A stretch of DNA of 64,000 bases from Xylocopa sonorina (Eukaryota > Arthropoda > Insecta > Hymenoptera > Apidae), in contig NW_027490115.1 in assembly GCF_050948175.1 (NCBI RefSeq), positions 744,001-808,000 of the forward strand, in the 5' to 3' direction. The position numbers and the translations under genes were made by a program. The notes under the pieces were generated by a model. That model was not told the DNA's origin. It worked only from the letters and a program-made list of their open reading frames with translations, and did no database searches. Shown one piece after another: positions 53,744 through 64,000 of the stretch. How positions within the stretch are numbered: position 1 is the first letter of the stretch; each line of letters starts with the position of its first letter.

Positions 53744-56339
53744 ATTGCTTGCTAGGAAATAGCGTTTGCAGATGTCTACGTAACGTAGCAATAGAGTTCT
53801 AATGCTTCTCAGAACGCGATTTCGCATCTCATTTCTATGCTTCATGATAAGATATAATATTCATTGCGAAGTGTCATGTATACCTCGTATTCACTTCAAA
53901 AGAATGTCAATGCGACTATTGCTTGCTAGGAAATAGCGTTTGCAGATGTCTACGCATCGTAGCAATAGCGTTCCAATGCTTCTTAAAACGCGATATCGCA
54001 TCTCTCTTCTATGTTTCATGATAAGATATAATATTCATTGCGAAGTGTCATGTATACCTCCTATTCACTTCAAAAGAATTAAATGCGACTATTGCTTGCT
54101 AGGAAATAGCGTTTGCAGATGCCTACGTATCGTAGCAATAGAGTTCTAATGCTACTTAAATCGCGATATCGCATCTCATTTCTATGTTTCGTGATAAAAT
54201 ATAATATTCATTGCGAAGTGTCATGTATACCTCGTATTCACTACAAAAGAATGTAAATGCGACTATTGCGTGCTAGGAAATAACGTTTGCAGATGTCTAC
54301 GCATCGTAGCAATAGCGTTCTAATGCTACTTATATCGCGATATCACATCTCATTTATATGTTTCGTGATAAGATATAATATTCATTGCGAAGTGTCATGT
54401 ATACCTCGTATTCACTTCAAAAGAATGTAAATGCGAATCTTCCTTGCTCGGAAATAGCATTTGCAGATGTCTACGTAACGTAGCAATAGAGTTCTAATGC
54501 TTCTCAGAACGCGATATCGCATCTCTCTTCTATGTTTCATGATAAGATGTAATATTCATTGCGAAGTGTCATGTATACCTCGTATTCACTACAAAAGAAT
54601 GTAAATGCGACTATTGCTTGCTAGGAAATAACGTTTGCAGATGTCTACGCATCGTAGCAATAGCGTTCTAATGCTACTTATATCGCGATATCACATCTCA
54701 TTTATATGTTTCGTGATAAGATATAATATTCATTGCGAAGTGTCATGTATACCTCGTATTCACTTCAAGAGAATGTAAATGCGACTATTTCTTGCTAGGA
54801 AATAGCGTTTGCAGATGTTTACGCGTCGTAGCAATAGCGTTCTAATGCTTCTTAAAACGCGATATCGCATCTCTCTTCTATGTTTCATGATAGGATATAA
54901 TATTCATTGCGAAGTGTCATGTATACCTCCTGTTCAATTCAAAAGAATTAAATGCGACTATTGCTTGCTAGGAAATAGTGTTTGCAGATGTCTACGTTTC
55001 GTAGCAGTAGAGTTCTAATGCTACTTAAATCGCGATATCGCATCTCATTTCTATGTTTCGTGATAACATATAATATTCATTGCGAAGTGTCATGTATACC
55101 TCGTATTCACTTCAAAAGAATGTAAATGTGAATCTTCCTTGCTCGGAAATAGCGTTTGCAGATGTCTACGTTACGTAGCAATAGAGTTCTTATGCTTCTC
55201 AGAACGCGATATCGCATCTCATTTCTATGCTTCATGATAAGATAGAATATTCATTGCGAAGTGTCATGTATACCTCGTATTCACTTCAAGAGAATGTCAA
55301 TGCGACACTTCCTTGCTAGGAAATAGCGTATTCAGATGTCTACGTATCGTAGCAATAGAGTGCTAATGCTACTTAAATCGCGATATCGCATCTCATTTCT
55401 ATGTTTCGTGATAAGATATAATATTCATTGCGAAGTGTCATGTATACCTCGTATTCACTACAAAAGAATGTAAATGCGACTATTGCTTGCTAGGAAATAA
55501 CGTTTGCAGATGTCTACTCATCGTAGCAATAGCGTTCTAATGCAACTTATACCGCGATATCACATCTCATTTATATGTTTCGTGATAAGATATAATATTC
55601 ATTGCGAAGTGTCATGTATACCTCGTATTCACTTCCAAAGAATATAAATGCGAATCTTCCTTGCTCGGAAAAAGCATTTGCAGATGTCTACGTAACGTAG
55701 CAATAGAGTTCTAATGCTTCTCAGAACGCGATATCGTATCTCATTTCTATGCTTCATGATAAGATATAATATTCATTGCGAAGTGTCATGTATACCTCGT
55801 ATTCACTACAAAAGAATGTAAATGCGACTATTGCTTGCTAGGAAATAACGTTTGCAGATGTCTACTCATCGTAGCAATAGCGTTCTAATGCAACTTATAC
55901 CGCGATATCACATCTCATTTATATGTTTCGTGATAAGATATAATATTCATTGCGAAGTGTCATGTATACCTCGTATTCACTTCCAAAGAATGTAAATGCG
56001 AATCTTCCTTGCTCGGAAAAAGCATTTGCAGATGTCTACGTAACGTAGCAATAGAGTTCTAATGCTTCTCAGAACGCGATATCGTATCTCATTTCTATGC
56101 TTCATGATAAGATATAATATTCATTGCGAAGTGTCATGTATACCTCGTATTCACTACAAAAGAATGTAAATGCGACTATTGCTTGCTAGGAAATAACGTT
56201 TGCAGATGTCTACTCATCGTAGCAATAGCGTTCTAATGCAACTTATACCGCGATATCACATCTCATTTATATGTTTCGTGATAAGATATAATATTCATTG
56301 CGAAGTGTCATGTATACCTCGTATTCACTTCCAAAGAAT
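52690..56339 (+). repeat. 21-mer block, copy I (3,650 bp)
   Basis: This block includes the second hexamer unit, CGTTCCAATGC (about 53970), GATGTTTACGCG (about 54814), CCTGTTCAATTC (about 54930) and three tandem 348-bp dimers. The next 3,650 bp repeats this order with few changes. Confidence 0.88.
55450..56339 (+). repeat. Tandem dimer (348 bp, about 2.5 units) inside the 21-mer
   Basis: TCTACTCATCG lies at 55513, 55861 and 56209, exactly 348 bp apart. Each is followed by GCAACTTATACCGCGATATC and then by a Q monomer with AAAAGCATTTGC and GATATCGTATC. The AACTTATACCG change is specific to this dimer. Confidence 0.87.
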
Positions 56340-59300
56340 GTAAATGCGAATCTTCCTTGCTCGGAAATAGCGTTTGCAGATGTCTACGTAACGTAGCAAT
56401 AGAGTTCTGATGCTTCTCAGAATGCGATATCGCATCTCATTTCTATGCTTCATGATAAGATAGAATATTCATTGCGAAGTGTCATGCATACCTCGTATTC
56501 ACTTCAAAAGAATGTCAATGCGACACTTCCTTGCTAGGAAATAGCGTATTCAGATGTCTACGTATCGTAGCAATAGAGTTCTAATGCTACTTAAATCGCG
56601 ATATCGCATCTCATTTCTATGTTTCGTGATAAGATATAATATTCCTTGCGAAGTGTCATGTATACCTCGTATTCACTACAACAGAATGTAAATGCGACTA
56701 TTGCTTGCTAGGAAATAACGTTTGCAGATGTCTACGCATCGTAGCAATAGCGTTCTAATGCTACTTATATCGCGATATCACATCTCATTTATATGTTTCG
56801 TGATAAGATATAATATTCATTTCGAAGTGTCATGTATACCTCGTATTCGCTTCAAAAGAGTGTAAATGCGACTATTGCTTGCTAGGAAATAGCGTTTGCA
56901 GATGTCTACGCATCGTAGCAATAGCGTTCTAATGCTTCTTAAAACGCGATATCGCATCTCTCTTCTATGTTTCATGATAGGATATAATATTCATTGCGAA
57001 GTGTCATGTATACCTCCTATTCACTTCAACAGAATTAAATGCGACTATTGCTTGCTAGGAAATAGTGTTTGCAGATGTCTACGTATTGTAGCAATAGAGT
57101 TCTAATGCTACTTAAATCGCGATATCGCATCTCATTTCTATGTTTCGTGATAAGATATAATATTCATTGCGAAGTGTCATGTATACCTCCTATTCACTTC
57201 AAAAGAATTAAATGCGACTATTGCTTGCTAGGAAATAGCGTTTGCAGATGTCTACGTAACGTAGCAATAGAGTTCTAATGCTTCTCAGAACGCGATATCG
57301 CATCTCATTTCTATGCTTCATGATAAGATATAATATTCATTGCGAAGTGTCATGTATACCTCGTATTCACTTCAAAAGAATGTCAATGCGACTATTGCTT
57401 GCTAGGAAATAGCGTTTGCAGATGTCTACGTAACGTAGCAATAGAGTTCTAATGCTTCTCAGAACGCGATATCGCATCTCATTTCTATGCTTCATGATAA
57501 GATATAATATTCATTGCGAAGTGTCATGTATACCTCGTATTCACTTCAAAAGAATGTCAATGCGACTATTGCTTGCTAGGAAATAGCGTTTGCAGATGTC
57601 TACGCATCGTAGCAATAGCGTTCCAATGCTTCTTAAAACGCGATATCGCATCTCTCTTCTATGTTTCATGATAAGATATAATATTCATTGCGAAGTGTCA
57701 TGTATACCTCCTATTCACTTCAAAAGAATTAAATGCGACTATTGCTTGCTAGGAAATAGCGTTTGCAGATGCCTACGTATCGTAGCAATAGAGTTCTAAT
57801 GCTACTTAAATCGCGATATCGCATCTCATTTCTATGTTTCGTGATAAAATATAATATTCATTGCGAAGTGTCATGTATACCTCGTATTCACTACAAAAGA
57901 ATGTAAATGCGACTATTGCTTGCTAGGAAATAACGTTTGCAGATGTCTACGCATCGTAGCAATAGCGTTCTAATGCTACTTATATCGCGATATCACATCT
58001 CATTTATATGTTTCGTGATAAGATATAATATTCATTGCGAAGTGTCATGTATACCTCGTATTCACTTCAAAAGAATGTAAATGCGAATCTTCCTTGCTCG
58101 GAAATAGCATTTGCAGATGTCTACGTAACGTAGCAATAGAGTTCTAATGCTTCTCAGAACGCGATATCGCATCTCTCTTCTATGTTTCATGATAAGATAT
58201 AATATTCATTGCGAAGTGTCATGTATACCTCGTATTCACTACAAAAGAATGTAAATGCGACTATTGCTTGCTAGGAAATAACGTTTGCAGATGTCTACGC
58301 ATCGTAGCAATAGCGTTCTAATGCTACTTATATCGCGATATCACATCTCATTTATATGTTTCGTGATAAGATATAATATTCATTGCGAAGTGTCATGTAT
58401 ACCTCGTATTCACTTCAAGAGAATGTAAATGCGACTATTTCTTGCTAGGAAATAGCGTTTGCAGATGTTTACGCGTCGTAGCAATAGCGTTCTAATGCTT
58501 CTTAAAACGCGATATCGCATCTCTCTTCTATGTTTCATGATAGGATATAATATTCATTGCGAAGTGTCATGTATACCTCCTGTTCACTTCAAAAGAATTA
58601 AATGCGACTATTGCTTGCTAGGAAATAGTGTTTGCAGATGTCTACGTTTCGTAGCAGTAGAGTTCTAATGCTACTTAAATCGCGATATCGCATCTCATTT
58701 CTATGTTTCGTGATAACATATAATATTCATTGTGAAGTGTCATGTATACCTCGTATTCACTTCAAAAGAATGTAAATGTGAATCTTCCTTGCTCGGAAAT
58801 AGCGTTTGCAGATGTCTACGTTACGTAGCAATAGAGTTCTTATGCTTCTCAGAACGCGATATCGCATCTCATTTCTATGCTTCATGATAAGATAGAATAT
58901 TCATTGCGAAGTGTCATGTATACCTCGTATTCACTTCAAGAGAATGTCAATGCGACACTTCCTTGCTAGGAAATAGCGTATTCAGATGTCTACGTATCGT
59001 AGCAATAGAGTGCTAATGCTACTTAAATCGCGATATCGCATCTCATTTCTATGTCTCGTGATAAGATATAATATTCATTGCGAAGTGTCATGTATACCTC
59101 GTATTCACTACAAAAGAATGTAAATGCGACTATTGCTTGCTAGGAAATAACGTTTGCAGATGTCTACTCATCGTAGCAATAGCGTTCTAATGCAACTTAT
59201 ACCGCGATATCACATCTCATTTATATGTTTCGTGATAAGATATAATATTCATTGCGAAGTGTCATGTATACCTCGTATTCACTTCCAAAGAATATAAATG

Positions 59301-59790
59301 CGAATCTTCCTTGCTCGGAAAAAGCATTTGCAGATGTCTACGTAACGTAGCAATAGAGTTCTAATGCTTCTCAGAACGCGATATCGTATCTCATTTCTAT
59401 GCTTCATGATAAGATATAATATTCATTGCGAAGTGTCATGTATACCTCGTATTCACTACAAAAGAATGTAAATGCGACTATTGCTTGCTAGGAAATAACG
59501 TTTGCAGATGTCTACTCATCGTAGCAATAGCGTTCTAATGCAACTTATACCGCGATATCACATCTCATTTATATGTTTCGTGATAAGATATAATATTCAT
59601 TGCGAAGTGTCATGTATACCTCGTATTCACTTCCAAAGAATGTAAATGCGAATCTTCCTTGCTCGGAAATAGCATTTGCAGATGTCTACGTAACGTAGCA
59701 ATAGAGTTCTAATGCTTCTCAGAACGCGATATCGTATCTCATTTCTATGCTTCATGATAAGATATAATATTCATTGCGAAGTGTCATGTA
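56340..59790 (+). repeat. 21-mer block, copy II
   Basis: This is copy I shifted by 3,650 bp (S monomers 53246/56896, 53940/57590 and 54809/58459). It has only two of the three tandem dimers. At about 59790 it switches to sequence matching 47460 onward (TTTCTTTGCTTC, AATGCCAATGCG). Confidence 0.88.
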
Positions 59791-61476
59791 TACCTCGTAT
59801 TCACTTCAAAAGAATGTCAATGCGACTATTGCTTGCTAGGAAATAGCGTTTGCAGATGTCTACGCATCGTAGCAATAGCGTTCTAATGCTTCTCAGAACG
59901 CGATATCGCATCTCATTTCTTTGCTTCATGATAAGATATAATATTCATTGCGAAGTGTCATGTGTACCTCGTATTCACTTCAAAAGAATGCCAATGCGAC
60001 TATTGCTTGCTAGGAAATAGCGTTTGCAGAAGTCTACGTATCGTAGCAATAGAGTTCTAATGCTACATAAATCGCGATATCGCATCTCATTTCTATGTTT
60101 CGTGATAAGATATAATAATCATTGCGAAGTGTCATGTATACCACGTATTCACTTCGAATGAATGTAAATGCGACTATTGCTTGCTAGGAAATAGCGTTTG
60201 CAGATGTCTACCTATCGTAGCAAAAGAGTTCTAATGCTACTTATATCGCGATATCACATCTCATTTATATGTTTCGTGATAAGATATAATATTCATTGCG
60301 AAGTGTCATGTATACCTCGTATTCACTTCAAAAGAGTGTAAATGCGACTATTGCTTGCTAGGAAATAGCGTTTGCAGATGTCTACCTAAAGTAGCAATAG
60401 AGTTCTAATGCTACTTATATCGCGATATCACATCTCATTTATATGTTTCGTGATAAGATATAATATTCATTGCGAAGTGTCATGTATACCTCGTATTCAC
60501 TTCAAAAGAATGTAAATGCGACTATTGCTTGCTAGGAAATAGCGTTTGCAGATGTCTACGCATCGTAGCAATAGCGTTCTAATGCTTCTTAATACGCGAT
60601 ATCGCATCTCTCCTCTATGTTTCATGATAAGATATAATATTCATTGCGAAGTGTCATGTATACCTCCTATTCACTTCAAAAGAATTAAATGCGACTATTG
60701 CTTGCTAGGAAATAGTGTTTGCAGATGTCTACATATCGTAGCAATAGAGTTCTAATGCTACTTAAATCGCGATATCGAATCTCATTTCTATGTTTCGTGA
60801 TAAGATATAATATTCATTGCGAAGTGTCATGTATACCTCGTATTCACTTCAAAAGAATGTAAATGCGAATCTTCCTTGCTCGGAAATAGCGTTTGCAGAT
60901 GTCTACGTAACGTAGCAATAGAGTTCTAATGCTTCTCAGAACGCGATATCGCATCTCTCTTCTATGTTTCATGATAAGATATAATATTCATTGCGAAGTG
61001 TCATGTATACCTCGTATTCACTACAAAAGAATGTAAATGCGACTATTGCTTGCTAGGAAATAACGTTTGCAGATGTCTACGCATCGTAGCAATAGCGTTC
61101 TAATGCTACTTATATCGCGATATCACATCTCATTTATATGTTTCGTGATAAGATATAATATTCATTGCGAAGTGTCATGTATACCTCGTATTCACTTCAA
61201 AAGAATGTAAATGCGACTATTGCTTGCTAGGAAATAGCGTTTGCAGATGTCTACGCATCGTAGCAATAGCGTTCTAATGCTTCTTAATACGCGATATCGC
61301 ATCTCTCCTCTATGTTTCATGATAAGATATAATATTCATTGCGAAGTGTCATGTATACCTCCTATTCACTTCAAAAGAATTAAATGCGACTATTGCTTGC
61401 TAGGAAATAGTGTTTGCAGATGTCTACATATCGTAGCAATAGAGTTCTAATGCTACTTAAATCGCGATATCGAATC
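58000..61476 (+). repeat. 20-mer block, left copy (3,477 bp)
   Basis: This overlaps the end of the 21-mer copy II. Its order (GATGTTTACGCG, CCTGTTCAC, CATTGTGAAGTG, dimer, TTTCTTTGCTTC, CTACCTAAAGTAGC, CTTCTTAATACGCG) recurs 3,477 bp downstream to the window edge. A tetramer of 695 bp is doubled near its end (S monomers at 60546 and 61241). Confidence 0.9.
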
Positions 61477-61869
61477 TCATTTCTATGTTTCGTGATAAGA
61501 TATAATATTCATTGCGAAGTGTCATGTATACCTCGTATTCACTTCAAAAGAATGTAAATGCGAATCTTCCTTGCTCGGAAATAGCGTTTGCAGATGTCTA
61601 CGTAACGTAGCAATAGAGTTCTAATGCTTCTCAGAACGCGATATCGCATCTCTCTTCTATGTTTCATGATAAGATATAATATTCATTGCGAAGTGTCATG
61701 TATACCTCGTATTCACTACAAAAGAATGTAAATGCGACTATTGCTTGCTAGGAAATAACGTTTGCAGATGTCTACGCATCGTAGCAATAGCGTTCTAATG
61801 CTACTTATATCGCGATATCACATCTCATTTATATGTTTCGTGATAAGATATAATATTCATTGCGAAGTG
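60480..61869 (+). repeat. Tetramer duplicated in tandem (2 x 695 bp)
   Basis: CTTCTTAATACGCG, CTACATATCG and GATATCGAATCTC appear twice, 695 bp apart (S monomers starting 60546 and 61241). 695 bp is three 174-bp monomers plus one of 173 bp. Confidence 0.87.
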
Positions 61870-64000
61870 TCATGTATACCTCGTATTCACTTCAAGAGAA
61901 TGTAAATGCGACTATTTCTTGCTAGGAAATAGCGTTTGCAGATGTTTACGCGTCGTAGCAATAGCGTTCTAATGCTTCTTAAAACGCGATATCGCATCTC
62001 TCTTCTATGTTTCATGATAGGATATAATATTCATTGCGAAGTGTCATGTATACCTCCTGTTCACTTCAAAAGAATTAAATGCGACTATTGCTTGCTAGGA
62101 AATAGTGTTTGCAGATGTCTACGTTTCGTAGCAGTAGAGTTCTAATGCTACTTAAATCGCGATATCGCATCTCATTTCTATGTTTCGTGATAACATATAA
62201 TATTCATTGTGAAGTGTCATGTATACCTCGTATTCACTTCAAAAGAATGTAAATGTGAATCTTCCTTGCTCGGAAATAGCGTTTGCAGATGTCTACGTTA
62301 CGTAGCAATAGAGTTCTTATGCTTCTCAGAACGCGATATCGCATCTCATTTCTATGCTTCATGATAAGATAGAATATTCATTGCGAAGTGTCATGTATAC
62401 CTCGTATTCACTTCAAGAGAATGTCAATGCGACACTTCCTTGCTAGGAAATAGCGTATTCAGATGTCTACGTATCGTAGCAATAGAGTGCTAATGCTACT
62501 TAAATCGCGATATCGCATCTCATTTCTATGTCTCGTGATAAGATATAATATTCATTGCGAAGTGTCATGTATACCTCGTATTCACTACAAAAGAATGTAA
62601 ATGCGACTATTGCTTGCTAGGAAATAACGTTTGCAGATGTCTACTCATCGTAGCAATAGCGTTCTAATGCAACTTATACCGCGATATCACATCTCATTTA
62701 TATGTTTCGTGATAAGATATAATATTCATTGCGAAGTGTCATGTATACCTCGTATTCACTTCCAAAGAATATAAATGCGAATCTTCCTTGCTCGGAAAAA
62801 GCATTTGCAGATGTCTACGTAACGTAGCAATAGAGTTCTAATGCTTCTCAGAACGCGATATCGTATCTCATTTCTATGCTTCATGATAAGATATAATATT
62901 CATTGCGAAGTGTCATGTATACCTCGTATTCACTACAAAAGAATGTAAATGCGACTATTGCTTGCTAGGAAATAACGTTTGCAGATGTCTACTCATCGTA
63001 GCAATAGCGTTCTAATGCAACTTATACCGCGATATCACATCTCATTTATATGTTTCGTGATAAGATATAATATTCATTGCGAAGTGTCATGTATACCTCG
63101 TATTCACTTCCAAAGAATGTAAATGCGAATCTTCCTTGCTCGGAAATAGCATTTGCAGATGTCTACGTAACGTAGCAATAGAGTTCTAATGCTTCTCAGA
63201 ACGCGATATCGTATCTCATTTCTATGCTTCATGATAAGATATAATATTCATTGCGAAGTGTCATGTATACCTCGTATTCACTTCAAAAGAATGTCAATGC
63301 GACTATTGCTTGCTAGGAAATAGCGTTTGCAGATGTCTACGCATCGTAGCAATAGCGTTCTAATGCTTCTCAGAACGCGATATCGCATCTCATTTCTTTG
63401 CTTCATGATAAGATATAATATTCATTGCGAAGTGTCATGTGTACCTCGTATTCACTTCAAAAGAATGCCAATGCGACTATTGCTTGCTAGGAAATAGCGT
63501 TTGCAGAAGTCTACGTATCGTAGCAATAGAGTTCTAATGCTACATAAATCGCGATATCGCATCTCATTTCTATGTTTCGTGATAAGATATAATAATCATT
63601 GCGAAGTGTCATGTATACCACGTATTCACTTCGAATGAATGTAAATGCGACTATTGCTTGCTAGGAAATAGCGTTTGCAGATGTCTACCTATCGTAGCAA
63701 AAGAGTTCTAATGCTACTTATATCGCGATATCACATCTCATTTATATGTTTCGTGATAAGATATAATATTCATTGCGAAGTGTCATGTATACCTCGTATT
63801 CACTTCAAAAGAGTGTAAATGCGACTATTGCTTGCTAGGAAATAGCGTTTGCAGATGTCTACCTAAAGTAGCAATAGAGTTCTAATGCTACTTATATCGC
63901 GATATCACATCTCATTTATATGTTTCGTGATAAGATATAATATTCATTGCGAAGTGTCATGTATACCTCGTATTCACTTCAAAAGAATGTAAATGCGACT
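61477..64000 (+). repeat. 20-mer block, right copy (cut by window edge)
   Basis: This copy matches 58000-60523 almost base for base where I compared it, including private changes such as CATTGTGAAGTG (about 62208) and ATGTCTCGTGATAAG (about 62528). It is still matching at base 64000, so the array continues beyond the window. Confidence 0.9.

Larger units (their letters stand above)
14472..64000 (+). repeat. Satellite array, family B (about 285 monomers of 173-174 bp)
   Basis: This is a head-to-tail array in the same orientation and register convention as family A. It is diagnosed by TTTCGTGATAAG, AATATTCATTGCG, GTCATGTATACC, CGTATTCACTTC and GACTATTGCTTGCTAGG. It differs from A at about 16 of 174 consensus positions (about 91% identity, counted by hand). 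B is a mixture of recurring monomer types (R, T, S, Q, V, G) that are reshuffled into different HORs along the array. Many S monomers are 173 bp because one base is missing in GAATTAAATG. No inversion, mobile element or unique sequence was seen. The window ends inside the array. Confidence 0.97.

Noticed and set aside
28749..62145. About 43 similar 69-codon + strand frames as a small-protein family
   Set aside because: They arise wherever a 1-bp deletion removes a TAA in S monomers. Most begin with TTG, and they overlap monomer boundaries without any gene context.
1..64000. CRISPR array
   Set aside because: The repeated unit is 174 bp, contiguous and similar over its full length. There are no short conserved repeats separated by unique spacers, and no cas genes.
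1..64000. CENP-B box or a known named satellite
   Set aside because: I saw no match to the 17-bp CENP-B box consensus, and I do not recognise the monomer as a described family. Naming it would be a guess.
1..64000. tRNA, rRNA or other RNA genes
   Set aside because: The short dyads form hairpins of 5-7 bp only. No cloverleaf or rRNA-like segment is present, and the same sequence is repeated hundreds of times.
1..64000. Bacterial-type promoters such as TATAAT in the AGATATAATAT tract
   Set aside because: TATAAT-like strings occur in every monomer as part of the AT-rich tract, with no gene downstream. A regulatory role cannot be supported.
1..64000. Telomeric repeats or a chromosome end
   Set aside because: No short G-rich telomere-type repeat was seen in the window.

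Overview
The whole 64 kb is one tandem satellite array. I find no supported protein gene, RNA gene, transposon or unique sequence. The unit is about 174 bp (many copies 173 bp) and AT-rich (about 36% G+C in a hand-made consensus). All copies run head to tail in one orientation, in an unbroken register apart from a block of 100 Ns at 14372-14471. Megasatellite-like arrays of near-nucleosome-length monomers with higher-order repeats (HORs) point to a eukaryotic centromeric, pericentromeric or subtelomeric block. I do not recognise the satellite and cannot name the species. CpG is not depleted (about 1.8 times expectation in the consensus), which argues against a heavily CpG-methylated genome and fits many invertebrates better than vertebrates or plants. 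That is inference only.

Layout. Family A fills 1-14371 (about 83 monomers). Family B fills 14472-64000 (about 285 monomers). The two consensus monomers differ at about 16 of 174 positions. A contains nested duplications: an 11,098-bp repeat of the window's first 1.07 kb; 15-mer, 5-mer and 6-mer repeats at 1.1-7.8 kb; and dimer (348 bp) repeats at 8.5-9.2 and 12.9-13.6 kb. B can be split into R, T, S, Q, V and G monomer types, which are combined into changing HORs. These are a three-copy mosaic of 18- to 20-mer spacing (15.1-24.6 kb), a trimer array (23.7-25.3 kb), dimers (26.3-27.0 kb), a mixed stretch (27-32 kb), a 2,084-bp 12-mer (32.3-38.4 kb), hexamers (40.1-42.1 kb), long-range 36- and 40-mer copies (42.6-52 kb), then a hexamer nested in 21-mer (3,650 bp) and 20-mer (3,477 bp) duplications up to the right edge. 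Copies at the right edge are nearly identical, so amplification there looks most recent.

The many open reading frames are by-products of the repeat. 174 is a multiple of 3, so a stop-free frame in one monomer stays open across neighbours. In family B a 1-bp deletion removes a stop codon and makes a recurrent 69-codon frame. The most interesting non-coding signals are three short dyads in each monomer, one of which is a perfect 14-bp palindrome reached by different bases in A and in some B monomers; chimeric monomers that record unequal exchange; and the A/B transition, which coincides exactly with a scaffold gap whose nominal size does not fit the repeat register.
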